Source: Cricetomys ansorgei (taxonomy: Eukaryota > Chordata > Mammalia > Rodentia > Nesomyidae). Taken from it: a DNA stretch of 64,000 nucleotides. The notes under the pieces were generated by a model. The model saw only the letters and a list, made by a program, of their open reading frames with translations, was not told the DNA's origin and made no database searches. Each line of letters begins with the position of its first letter. Position 1 is the stretch's first letter. Below are positions 22,569-33,439 of this stretch, one piece after another. The position numbers and the translations under genes were made by a program. The stretch spans positions 1-64,000 of the forward strand of contig JAMJFZ010001088.1 in the NCBI GenBank assembly GCA_026225945.1, written 5' to 3'.

Positions 22569-23235
22569 GCAGAGCTGGCCAGGAACCAGAGACTGGACAC
22601 CCAGAGATGATTCCTAATGATAACATGCTGTGCTCATAGATCAGTGCCTAGCCCAACTGTCATCAGAGAGGCTCCTTCCAGCAGCTGAGGGAAGCAGATG
22701 CAGGGGCCCAGGGCCAAACATGGGGCAGAGCTCTGGGATCCTGGTGAAGAATGGGGAAGGGATTATGGGGACTAGAGGGGTTGAGGACACCAGGAGAACA
22801 AGCCCCACAGAATCAACTGACTGGAACATTTAGGGACTCACAGAGACTGAAGTGGCAGACACAGAACCTTCAAGGTCCTTACATATATCTTACTGTTATC
22901 TGGCTTGGTGTTCTTGTAGATCTCCTAAAAGTTGTGTGTGTGTGTGTGGGGGGGGGGTGTCTCTGACCCTTTTACCTGCCCTTGGGACCCTTTTCCTCCT
23001 GCTGGGTTCCCTCACCCAGCCTTGATGTAGGAGCTCAAGCGCAGCCTTGTTCCATCTTGATATGCCCTATTGAGTGGTTATCCTGAGAGGCCTCCTCTGC
23101 TCTGCAGGGAAGGGGCGGAGAGGAAGATAGGGGGAGCTAAGAAGAGTAGAGAGAAGGGGAGGATGGGGTCCGGATATGTTATACAAGAGAAAAAGTAAAT
23201 TTAAAAAAATGAGTACAAAAAAAAACAAAATCCCT
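22569..23235 (+). mobile_element. LINE-1 (rodent Lx-type) 3'UTR
   Basis: Long match in order to the rodent L1 tail that also occurs at 37640-38560: 'tagatcagtgcctagccca', 'gtcatcagagaggctcc', 'ggttgaggacaccaggagaaca', 'agaatcaactgactgg', 'ggactcacagagactgaag', 'cttttacctgcccttgggaccc', 'cccagccttgatgtaggagctcaagcgcag', and an AG-rich polypurine section before an A-rich end. A GT/G tract (22932-22957) has grown inside it. It is a 5'-truncated, noncoding copy. Confidence 0.85.
22932..22957 (+). repeat. (GT)n-(G)n tract within an L1 tail
   Basis: Nine GT-type dinucleotides run into ten consecutive Gs inside the LINE-1 3'UTR. Confidence 0.9.
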
Positions 23236-23819
23236 CCCCCAAAACAATTTTAAGTCGCTCTTTCTAAGTGGGTCAGTGCGACAGATGTGCTCAGTGTCTA
23301 GTTCCTACTGCGCTTTGGGCCAACAGAAATAAAAAGAAAGCCCGAGTTTCAGGATCACTTCCTGGAAGGAAAACACACAGAACATAAAACTGATTCCATA
23401 CATCCACCAAGAATTAAAGAAAGCAAAAGCGGGGCTGAAACCAGAAAACGAAAAAAAAAAAAAAAACCTTCACTTTCTGTCTTCTTCCCTGTGTGCAACA
23501 TTTTTTTAATTTGTCCTACGCTGAGGCCGATCCCTGGGCCTATCTTCTCATTTACACAGCTCCTCTTGCTGTTTGTTGTTCCTCTTCACTGTCTCTTGTT
23601 CTGTTTAACATCGGTAACATGATGATTCATTTCTAAAATGACTTCTTGATTGTTTTCAAGATACGCCTGTTATGCTTTACGACTTCACGCAGCTTTGTGA
23701 TTTGTTTTACTTCCCTTAACATTTTAAGTATATTTTATAAAAATTCTGCTCTCTTCAGTTCCTGGAAGGCAAATCATCATTTCCCCTACTGATCTTTCGG
23801 CAAAATGTGCAAAGTGTGC
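23236..23819. other. Unassigned sequence with an A16 run
   Basis: Contains an A16 homopolymer at 23451-23466 and otherwise AT-rich text with no recognised repeat or gene. The A-run has no recognisable SINE body upstream. Confidence 0.4.
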
Positions 23820-23945
23820 TCCCCCCTTCTCTCTCCCCCCCCCACCTCTCTCTTGGTCTCCCCCCTCCCTTCTCGTTCCCTCCCTCTCCCTCTCTTTCCC
23901 TCCCTCCCTTTCTCCTGTTTTCTCCCTCTCTCTCCTCTTTTGTTT
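23820..23945 (+). repeat. Polypyrimidine (CCCT/CTTT)n tract
   Basis: Almost uninterrupted pyrimidines over about 125 bp, with long C-runs (10 Cs near 23836-23845) and ccct and ctct units. The complementary purine strand has triplex or H-DNA potential. Overlapping 'ERERE' and 'LSLPP' open frames are artefacts. Confidence 0.9.
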
Positions 23946-24995
23946 TGTTCTGCTTTCTTGGCTCTTCATGTAAGCTCACATTCAAGGCTGACTTTCCTGC
24001 AGGTACAGTGAGCACCCTGGTATGGAGGTCACCATACACAGCAGTATCTGTTGGCTTCTGTGAGAGATCTGTGAATTCTGCCTGCCCAGGACCAGTTTTC
24101 CATATGTAAGTGTCCACTAGGATCCCCCCCAAACTGTGAAGTGTTGTGACACACAGTTCCTTTCTGCCGTTAATCTCACGCTGCCAGGCTTCACCACTGC
24201 TTTCCCAAGTGAAAACAAAGGGTTTTAGGCTTCACATGCACTGGGAACAGTATGGGTAGATTTTATGCAGCTGGCTCTCTTCCCATCTTCCCCCACCCAT
24301 ATGCACAGGTGAAGCCCAGCTCCCCCACCTCCCACCCCCACCCCCAGATCAGGAACAGCCTTATGTTGTGTTTCCTCTTTATGAAGTTTCCTCTTTAGGA
24401 GCATCAAACCTAGCCCTCTATGAAAGTTTGTTGTTGTTTGTTCCTGTGACTAGCCAGCCAGATGTAAACGAACGCCTATTCACTCCAGATAAGAAGGACA
24501 CTGACAGACAAAAGAGAAACAGTTCCATCTAAGTCTGATTAGTTCATCCGGGTTATTCACAGGAACGTGAGTGACTCAGAGGCAACTGCATTATTAAAAA
24601 AAAAAAAAAAAAAAAAAAAGCCAGGGTTACAATGTAACCCAGCACCTGGTTACAATGCAGGATCGCCCATCCTTCATCCCCGGAGCTGCTACAGCTGAGT
24701 TCTTTCCCCAGCAATTGGTACTGCTTTTACAAACCTGAGAAAGAAAGGGCCTTAGGGACCCAGTTACTTTCTAAGCTCCTTGAGCCTTGTCAATTTCATT
24801 AGCCTCTCTGTCTCCAGGTGCCCACCCTCCCGTCCCCAAACAGCGAATGTTTTAATTCAAAGGAAATAACCACACCGCCTCACTGTTAAGTTGTTGCTGC
24901 TGCCTTTTGATTTCTGTTTCTGGTGCTGGGAAGGAAAGAGGCATTTCCTGAGCCCACCTGCTCTTCCTGGTGACCCAGCGCCACTCAGATAAACT
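23946..24995. other. Unassigned sequence with A24 run and short hairpin
   Basis: Holds an A24 homopolymer at 24596-24619, followed at 24624-24640 by the perfect 17-bp palindrome gggttacaatgtaaccc (8-bp arms, 1-nt centre). The block 24820-24910 (gcgaatgttttaattcaaagg, ttgttgctgctgccttttgattt) is repeat-free and AT-rich. No gene recognised. Confidence 0.45.
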
Positions 24996-24996
24996 C

Positions 24997-25082
24997 ACCA
25001 CCCACTAATCACCAAACCTGAACTCATCAAATGGTTAAGACCACCCACTAATCACCAAACCTGAACTCACCAAATGGTTAAG
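24997..25082 (+). repeat. Two-copy 43-bp tandem duplication
   Basis: Unit 1 is 24997-25039 and unit 2 is 25040-25082. They differ at one base (catcaa versus caccaa), so the duplication is recent relative to the surrounding decayed repeats. Confidence 0.97.
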
Positions 25083-25439
25083 TCCTTTATGAGATAAGGG
25101 TGGTAAGAGATAACAAACACAAACACAAGTCAGACAAGGGTGGGACCCCAGGTAACACCCCCCTCCCAGCCCAGAGGCTGGACAAGCAGCCTCGGTACCT
25201 TCACAATCCACCCCAAGGTTCCAGCTAGCCCTGCCTGCCCATCAGTGGAGCTGGCAGGTACATCAGTGGCTAGCATTTCAGAGCAAGCTTTAAGCAGAGA
25301 CTTTCTTTTCCATAGCATGCAATTGCTGACCCATTTGTGGCCCCGGTCCTCTACAATCAGAGGAAGAGATAATGAATTTTAAAAGAGAGACCAGGAAAGA
25401 ACTTTTGGGATGCACAGCAGGGAGGAGGTGATGCAGCAC
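25083..25439. other. Unassigned sequence
   Basis: No repeat or gene recognised. The frames at 25130-25382 overlap on opposite strands. Confidence 0.4.
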
Positions 25440-25463
25440 GGGGGGGGGGGGGGGGGGGGGGGG
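25440..25463 (+). repeat. G24 homopolymer
   Basis: Twenty-four consecutive G residues followed by cggg. A run of this length can form G-quadruplexes, is highly mutable, and is error-prone in sequencing, so its length should be treated as uncertain. Confidence 0.98.
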
Positions 25464-25469
25464 CGGGTA

Positions 25470-26104
25470 GCGAATAAGGTATACGGGTAGCATAGCTGCC
25501 TGTCATTGAAAACACCATTTCCTTGTGCACTGTGAGAGGTCAAAGCTCTTCCCTCTGCTCCAGCCCTCTCCCCTTCCCTCTCCTGGACCCATGCATGCTC
25601 ACACACGTTCATCCAGAGCATAGTTGCTAACTCCAAATGGATGGAAGTTGGTTAGGCTGGAACAAGTAAGCCTAATTACAGCCACTCAAAAGCTGCTAAT
25701 CACTCATGCCTCATTACCAAGAAGCATAATGACCATGGTGCATGTAATTAGTTACATGTTTGATTAGCTTGACTGTAAGTTTCATTTTGTGTCAATATTG
25801 AACTGTCCTGTGAGCTCATGGTTGACTATCTGGAGAGCCAGGGTTATGGGGAAGGGGAAAGCCACCCTTCCAAGAACTGCCTCAGAGCAGGGGGCCTCAC
25901 TGAACTGAACAGATCCACCCAAGGGGGCAAGTGAGGTTCTGAAGATGCACAAAGCCAGTAAGACAGTGGCTTGGAGAGTAAAGAGCAGGGGGAGGAGCCA
26001 ATGCAAAGTGAGTATGAAGTATCTGGACAGCGCTGTGTGTTTAAGAAGCTGAAGGTCACTTCATTTGCAAAGGTTTGGGTACAGAAATTGTTCCCCCCGA
26101 CATG
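25470..26104. other. Unassigned sequence with possible conserved block
   Basis: The block 25640-25800 (agcctaattacagcc, gctgctaatcactcatgcctcattacc, gtgcatgtaattagttacatgtttgattagc) has several TAATTA/TAATCA homeodomain-type cores and no repeat signature. It could be a conserved noncoding enhancer, but I cannot test conservation. The rest is unassigned. Confidence 0.3.
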
Positions 26105-26300
26105 ATCAGTGTTGCAGGAAACTCACTAATAACTGTAGTCAGAAAATAGAAGCAACCAGCTTCCATCAGTGCAGTGAGATCCACCCAAACAATGGAATTC
26201 AACTCATCTCTTAAGAATTCTAACACAGATGGACCCTGAGGACATCATGCGAGAGAAATGAGCCAGACACAGAAGGACAAATAAGGTCCACTGTCTTCAC
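26105..26300 (+). mobile_element. LINE-1 ORF2 3' fragment
   Basis: Follows the end of L1 ORF2 in order: 'agaagcaaccagcttccatcag', 'acaatggaattcaactca', 'acagatggaccctgaggacatcatgcgagagaaatgagccagacacagaaggacaaata'. It is diverged with indels and does not code. Confidence 0.75.
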
Positions 26301-28136
26301 CCCTAGACAATGGAGTGACTGCTCTGGCCCAGTACTTGAAACAGTGGGCACCAGATGTCTGTCGGCTGCCTGTAGCTGAAAGTGGCCTCTGGGGAGAAGC
26401 TGGATGGGAAGAGACAGAGGAGGCTGGGGAGACAAGACGGGTCTCATGTTCCTGCTAGTGGGAATGGCAAGACTCTCCTTGACATAGTCTACAGATGCCT
26501 CTGCACCCACTCTGCATCTCAGCCTTGGGTTCGACTCAAAAGCTGCAGACTCTACTCTGGACATGAATAATTGCAACCACACCTCCGCTCTACCCTTTAG
26601 ACCTCAAAAACTACTGACACGGTTTCTAAGGATGGAAGGTTACATGCCACCACCTCCACCATCCTAATGCCATCTCAACTGCGCAAAGCTTCCAGGAGAA
26701 TTGCTTTCATTCCAGCCGACACTGGTCGCAGGCAGAAGCCACAGCCTCCTTCCCCCAAAGCAGCTACTTTGGGAAGCCCTCAGTTGCAAATCCCATCTTT
26801 CCTTGTAAGCCAGATCTCCCACTACCCAGAATGCCCTCTCCAGATTTGAGAGCCAGCTCTCTTCATACTGTAGGCATACATGAGAATGTTCCACTGTCCC
26901 TCTCAACCCTGTGCCCCCTTCTCTTGCACAACAAGTTCTACACCAACATAGCAGAAGTTTGCACTTGCTCAGATAAGCACCAGGCAAGGGCCCACTCACC
27001 CTACCTTGTGTTAAGGTACCTCTCCCTCTGCTCGAATCAGAGTGGTGCTCAGCCCACATGGAGGGGCTTCCTACTACAGCCATCCTGACCCCTAGAACCA
27101 GTGACCAGCTTCATCTCACACAGGGATTTCCTAGGACCTACAGTCCTTAAGATTCTGGATTGGGGGTTACATTGTTTCTCTTCACACTGCTCTTAAATTG
27201 GGCTGGCACTGCAGCAGGCTTGGAAAGTTCTCTTAAATGCTCTGGGCATTTATTCTATACCCACAGAACAGCAAGGGAAGAGGTAGATAGAAGCAACACG
27301 AGATCTCCAACCACCTCCACAGTGTTCCTCCGCCCCTGCCCCAGCAGCAGGAAGCTGGCTCTGCAGGCAGGCCACGGGACTCCAAGTGGCCCACACAGGT
27401 TTCAACTCCATAATGAAGCTCCCTCCACGTTTACATTCATCACTGCCTTGGAGTGGGGCTGCACTTTTACCACTGGGAGGATATTAAGTTAACAGAACAC
27501 ATTAAGTGCTGGTGTAAATTAAAAGCCAAATCATTCTATAATCAAATAGTCATTATTCCAAAAGGAATTGCTCACTGGGAACACTTTCATCGGTATTTAT
27601 TGCCCTATTATATTAGAGTGGGCTATCAAATAATAAAAAAATACATTATATTGATTAGAACCTAGCAGTAGATTCAGACAAAACTGCAGAGGTCCCGTGT
27701 ATATTTTCATCCATCCTATAATTTATTCCTCTACCCTCTACTTTGGCTTTGCCCTGATCTGCGTGAACAGCTAAGGACACATAGATATATTGCCTCCTGC
27801 AGGGAGTAACACACAGAGGCTCGATGAGCCAAGTGTGCAATGGGCATTCTTCTTTGCTATACACATAGAAATTAACTATAACTGTTTGAGAACGCCCCTC
27901 TGTGCTGGGGCTGGGAACATGCAGCCTCCACCTATGGCCTGATAGGGACTAGTCCCAAGCTGGCTCCTGGGACTCTCAGTGTGAGAGAGTGGGCTGTGAG
28001 AAGTGAGGGTGGGAGAGGAGCCATGGAAGGAGACAAAGGAAGGAAAGAGAAAATGGAAAACATAGAAGAGAAGCTAGAGAACAGAAGAAGCAAGATTACC
28101 AGGTCTTGTTTTAAACAAAATAAAAATGAATTCCTG
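26301..28136. other. Unassigned sequence with possible conserved block
   Basis: No repeat or gene recognised over 1.8 kb. The block 27480-27665 (attaagttaacagaacacattaag, atcaaatagtcattattcc, tcggtatttattgccc) is strongly AT-rich, repeat-free, and a candidate conserved noncoding element. A minus-strand 139-codon frame (26664-27083) and plus-strand frames overlap and have no recognisable product. Confidence 0.3.
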
Positions 28137-28475
28137 AGGTCCAGAGAGGTGGCTCAGTCAGTGAAGTACTTACCACGTGAGTGTGGGGACCTGAGGATCT
28201 CTACACCCAAGTGGAAAAGGTAGGCATGATGGCAAGCTCTTGTAATCCCAGCAGTACAGCAGAGACAGGAGGGACTCTGGGGCTTGCTAGCCAACCACTT
28301 AACCTGTTGGCAATCCCAAGGACGCAGTGAGAGAGCCTGCCTCAAAATAACAAGGTGGACAGCTCCTGAGGAGCAACACTGAGGCTGACTCCTGGCCTCC
28401 ACACACATCAGCACATACATATGCACGTGCACCCATGCACACATCTGCACAAATACACAGCGCAGACATACAAAG
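28137..28475 (+). mobile_element. RSINE1 (B4 family)
   Basis: Full order from the tRNA-like head 'gtccagagaggtggctcagtcagtgaagtacttaccacg', through 'ggcatgatggcaagctcttgtaatcccagca', 'gggacttctgg'-like linker, 'ggggcttgctagccaacc', 'ctgcctcaaaataacaaggtggacagctcctgaggagcaacactgaggctgactcctggcctcc', to a CA-rich tail. Pol III-type SINE, noncoding. Confidence 0.88.
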
Positions 28476-29081
28476 TAATTATTCTTAATCTCCCTGGTTG
28501 CTGTTTGTCAATAGAACCTTAGCTTTACCTTCGCAGCTCATCAGAGAGAAATCAGAGCATTTTATCATTTTTCTGCTGTTGCTAGAGTTGGGGACCACAG
28601 CCCCAACTCAGGGCTTTCAACATGCCCAGTCCATCCACTCACCCCAAAATCAGTAAACAGAAGTCAGTGCTGAAGGGCAGGAGAGGGTGAGTCTGTGCAG
28701 CTATGGTAGAAAGGCAGTAGTTGCGGGTGTCAGCCTTTGTTTGAGGCGATGGCATGAACGTTATACCCTGAAATAGAGGAAGAATTGAGGTTAGGGGCAT
28801 GTGTAACCAAGGAGTCTTGGTCACAGTGTGGTCTGTGGTGGTCATTTCTTATGTTCTGATCTACAGGGTAGTGAAGGAGCCCTTATTGCTTGAAGGGACA
28901 AGCTGTTTCCTATGAGAGCATCCCTCTTGCTTGTGGGGTGATCACATGATGGAGTGATGCTTCGAAAACTGCTAGTCCTGAAATCCAAGGCGACTGTTGG
29001 CCTAAGACAGTGACTACAGAGTCTCAGCGCCTTTAGGGAAGTCTAGAATGAGGCGCCCTAAAGCTAGCAGTAGGATGTCTC
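28476..29081. other. Unassigned sequence
   Basis: No repeat or gene recognised. Confidence 0.4.
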
Positions 29082-29108
29082 AAAAAAAAAAAAAAAAAAA
29101 AAAAAAAA
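29082..29108 (+). repeat. A27 homopolymer
   Basis: Twenty-seven As preceded by 'gatgtctc', directly upstream of a B3 SINE. It looks like a retroposon tail, but I recognise no SINE or processed transcript body upstream. Confidence 0.95.
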
Positions 29109-29109
29109 C

Positions 29110-29335
29110 ACTCCTTGGTGCAGGTAGAAAGATAACTCATCAGTTAAGAACACTTGGTGCTTTTGAATCAGACCTGTGTTCAGTTTCCAGCATCCACACA
29201 GTGACTTACAAACATCCTTAACTCCAGTTCCAGGAGATCCAACATCTTCTTCTGGCCTCTGCAGGCACCCAGCGTGCAAGCAGTGCACACACATACATGC
29301 AGGCAAAACACTCATATACATAAAATAAAAGTAAG
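29110..29335 (+). mobile_element. B3 SINE (B2 family)
   Basis: Head 'gtgcaggtagaaagataactcatcagttaagaacac', body 'cttaactccagttccaggagatccaacatcttcttctggcctctgcaggcacccagc', tail 'catgcaggcaaaacactcatatacataaaataaa'. A clear B3. Confidence 0.9.
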
Positions 29336-29710
29336 GGGATCTCTCAGTTCCCCTAATCGGGCCAATCCCTCCTCCCCAGCACTGTAACAGAGCAGCAGCT
29401 GCACCCCACCTCTTGCATGGCTTCTGTGGATCTCACAGACCATCCCCTCCCAACCTCCTTCCACCTACTCTTCACTGCACCAGCCTCCAACAGCAGCAGG
29501 CATCTCCCATAAACCAGCCAAGCAGGCCGGTAAAACAGGCAACACACAGCCATCACACCCTGAAAATCTGGAAAAGGAAACAGAAACCAAAGAACAAAAC
29601 ACCTATCCAACAAGGACAAACCCAGAAATCAGTACCTAGATCTATAATCACCCCAAACCCAGATACTTAGACACCAGTGTAAGAACACAGTCACTAACAG
29701 CCAGGACAAT

Positions 29711-30750
29711 ATGCCTCACAGAGTCCAGCTGTCCTACCACAGCAGGCTCTGAACATTTCAACACAGCTGAAAAAGACCCTGAACACAACCATGTGAAGAT
29801 GATAGAGATCCTTAAAGATAAATGAATAAATCCCTTAAAGAAATTCAGGAAAACGCAAACAAACAATTGGGAAAAATGAATAAATCCCTTAAATAAAGCC
29901 AGGAAAACACAAAACAATTAGAAGAAATGAATAGATCCTTTAAAGAAAGCTAAGAAAAAAACAAACAGCTGAAGGAAACAAATAAAACTGTTCAAGACCT
30001 GAATGTGGGAATAGAAACAATAAAAAAAAAAAAATGAACGGAGGGAATTCTGCAAAAGAAAAAAATTTAGGAATTCTAACAGGAACTACAGGGGCAAGCG
30101 TCTTCAACAGAATACAGAAGATGGAAGACAGAATCTCAGGGGTTGAAGATACAGTAGAAGAAATGGATACAGCCTCAAAGAAAATGTGAAATCTAAAAAT
30201 TCCTGAAACAAACATCCAGGAAATCTGGGATATCATGAAAAGTCAAATTCTAAGGTTAATAGAAATGGAGGGAGAAGAATCCCCGCTTACAGGCCAAGAA
30301 AATATTTTCAACAAAATCATGGAAGAAAATGTTTATGACCTAAAGAAGGAGATGCCTCCAAGGTACAAGAAGCACACAGAACACCAAATAGATGGGGCCA
30401 GAAAAAAAAGTCCCTTCATCACATAATAATCAAAACACTAAACACTGAGAACAACAACAACAACAGAATATTAAAAGCTAAAAGAGAAAAAGACCAAGTA
30501 ACCTATAAAGGGAGACCTATTAGAATTACACCTGACTTCTCAATGAAGACACCAAAAGCCAGAAGGGCCTGGACAGATGTGCTGCAGACTCTAAGAGACC
30601 ACAGATGCCAGCCCAGACTACATACCCAGCAAAACTTTCAATCACCATATATTAAGAAAGTAAGATATTCCATTATAAAGTCGAATTTAAATAATATCTA
30701 TCTACACACCCAGCCACACAGAAGATGATAGAAGGAAAATGCCAACCTAA
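29711..30750 (+). pseudogene. LINE-1 ORF1 (RNA-binding protein), decayed
   Basis: ORF1 protein normally trimerises through a coiled coil, binds L1 RNA and acts as a nucleic-acid chaperone. The likely original start is the atg at 29711. The coiled-coil part shows a direct repeat beginning aatgaata at 29821, 29875 and 29926 (spacings 54 and 51 bp, both whole codons), the length-polymorphism region typical of rodent L1. The RRM/C-terminal part survives in fragments: 30235-30426 keeps the 'ENIFNKI.EEN' stretch and 30543-30728 the 'KARRAWTDVLQTLRDH' stretch. Stops and frameshifts separate these parts, so no intact protein can be made. Confidence 0.85.
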
Positions 30751-30809
30751 GGAGGTGTAACTATACCAGTAAAAACACAGGAATAAATAATCTCACACCA
30801 GCAAAACCA

Positions 30810-30816
30810 AAAAAAG

Positions 30817-30871
<55 letters not shown>

Positions 30872-30878
30872 AGCACAG

Positions 30879-30911
<33 letters not shown>

Positions 30912-31050
30912 CACAAGCACAGACACGCACACACACACACACGCACACATGCACACACACACAAGCACAGACACACACACGCACACACACACACACACAC
31001 GCACACACACACACACGCACACATGCACACACACACAAGCACAGACACAC

Positions 31051-31084
<34 letters not shown>

Positions 31085-31104
31085 GCACACGCACACACGC
31101 ACAG

Positions 31105-31145
<41 letters not shown>

Positions 31146-31152
31146 AGCACAG

Positions 31153-31185
<33 letters not shown>

Positions 31186-31255
31186 CACAAGCACAGACAC
31201 GCACACACACACACACGCACACATGCACACACACACAAGCACAGACACACACACG

Positions 31256-31287
<32 letters not shown>

Positions 31288-31426
31288 CACAAGCACAGAC
31301 ACGCACACACACACACACGCACACATGCACACACACACAAGCACAGACACACACACGCACACACACACACACACACGCACACACACACACACGCACACAT
31401 GCACACACACACAAGCACAGACACAC

Positions 31427-31457
<31 letters not shown>

Positions 31458-31502
31458 AGCACACGCACACACGCACAGACACACACACGCACACACACAC
31501 AC

Positions 31503-31549
<47 letters not shown>

Positions 31550-31568
31550 CACACAAGCACAGACATAC
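30810..31568 (+). repeat. 760-bp (CA)n tract with higher-order structure, inside LINE-1
   Basis: Long ac/ca runs are punctuated by recurring variants aagcacagacac, acgcacac, acatgcac and aaacac. The variants recur with fixed offsets: the block at about 30857-30990 repeats 274 bp later (from 31131), and the block with aagcacacgcacacacgcacag at 31083 repeats about 373 bp later (31456). The tract therefore grew by duplication of long segments as well as by slippage. It occupies the L1 spacer between ORF1 and ORF2, which is naturally A/CA-rich. The 200-295 codon Thr-His and Cys-Val frames on both strands are artefacts. Confidence 0.97.
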
Positions 31569-33439
31569 CAACAACAACAAAATAACAATCAACAGCCCTT
31601 GGTCATTGATATCTCTCACTATTGATAGTCTCAATTCCCCAATAAAAAGACAGACAGAATGGATAAAAAACAGGATCTATCCTTCTGTTGCATCCAAGAA
31701 TCATACTTCAACATCAAGAATGATATTACCTCAAGGTAAAAGGTTGGAAGAAGATATTTCAAGCAAATGGACCTAAGAAGCAAGCTAGTGTAATCATTTT
31801 AATATCTAACAAAATAGACTATAAACCAAAACTAATCAAAAGAGATGAGGAAGGACACTTCATACTCATCAAAGGAAAAATCCACCAAGACATTTTAATT
31901 CTTAGCATCTAAGCCCCTAGCACAAGGGCACACGTTTGTTAAAAAAAAAAAAATACTACAGCTTAAATCACATATTGAGCTCCACACACTGATATCTCGA
32001 GACTTCAATACCTCACTCTCACCAATGAACACACCATCCAGACAGAAACTAAACAGAGAGATGCTAGAACTAACAGAGAGTATAAACCAAATGGACCTAA
32101 CAGATATTTACGAAACATTTCATCCAAAATCAAAAGGATACACCTTCTTCTCAGCACCTCATGGAACTTTCTCCACAACTGACCACATACTCAGACACAA
32201 AGCAAGTCTCAACAAATACGAGGAAGTTGAAATAACTGGCTGCATGCTACCAGACCACCATAGATTAAAGCTGGATATCAGAAACAGAAACAACAGACAG
32301 CTGACCAACTCAAGCTGAACACCTCTCTACTGCATGAAAATTGGGTCAAAACAGAAACTTAAAAAGAAGTTAAAGACTTTCTATAGTGCAGTGAGAATGA
32401 GTACACAACATACCCAAACTTATGGGACACAGTCAGGGCAGTACTACAAGGAAAGTGCACAGCACTAAGTGCCTACATTAAAAACAAGATGGAGAAATCT
32501 CATACTAGTAACTTAACAGTTCTAGAAAACTCTAGAACAACAACAAAGAAAAAAGTAAGCACACTCAAGAGGAGTAGATGGCAAGAAATAATAAAAATGA
32601 GAGCAGAAATCAATAAAATAGAAACAAAGAGAAAAACACAAAGAATCAATGAAACAAAGATTTCTTTGAGAAAATCACCAGATAGACAAACTATTATCAA
32701 AGATAACCTAAAAACAGGGAATATCCAAGTTAAAAAATCAGAAATCAAAAGGGAGATATAACAACAGTCACCGAAGAAATCCAGATAATCGTAAGGGCAT
32801 ATTTTAAACATCTGTACTCCACAAATGTAGAAAAATATATAAAAAAGAAAAGGGATAAGTATCACTTCCCAAACTTAAATCAGGATCATAAAAACAATTT
32901 ACATAGACCTATAACTCCTAGAGAAATAGAATCAGTCATTAAAAGTCTTCCAACCGCCTCCCCACAAAAGTCCAGAGCAAAATGGATTTAGAGCAGAATC
33001 CTACCAGACTTCCACAGAAGAGTTAATGCCAATACTCCTCACATTATTCCATAAAATAGAAACAAAAGTAACATTGCCCAATTTATTTTATGAGCCCATT
33101 GTTACTCTGATACCTAAACCACATAAAGACCCAACAAAGAAAGATAATTATAGACCAATTTCCATTATGAATATAAATGTAAATATACTCAACAAAATAC
33201 TCGCAAACTGAATCCAAGAACACATCAAAAAGATTGTCCACCATGATTAAGTAGGCTTCATCCCAGAGATTTAGGGATAGTTCAATATACAAAAATCAAC
33301 AATTATAATCCAGCATATAAACAAACTGAAAGACAAAAAACACAGGATCATCTCATTAGATGCAGACAAGGCCTTTGACAAATCCAACACCCCTTCATGA
33401 TAAAAGTCCTGGAGAGATTAGGGATACAAAAGATATCAG

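Noticed and set aside
23755..24132. Arg/Glu/Gly-rich 125-codon minus frame and Ser/Pro-rich plus frames
   Set aside because: They overlap a polypyrimidine tract and translate its low-complexity sequence.
26664..27083. 139-codon minus frame
   Set aside because: Overlaps plus-strand frames of similar length, has no recognised domain, and is consistent with chance.
29940..30236. 98-codon hydrophobic minus frame, likewise 32500-32865
   Set aside because: Antisense of A-rich LINE-1 ORF1/ORF2; not a gene.
30747..31776. Very long open frames (200-295 codons) on both strands
   Set aside because: They are translations of the (CA)n tract, Thr-His on one strand and Cys-Val on the other. The repeat has no stop codons; there is no gene.
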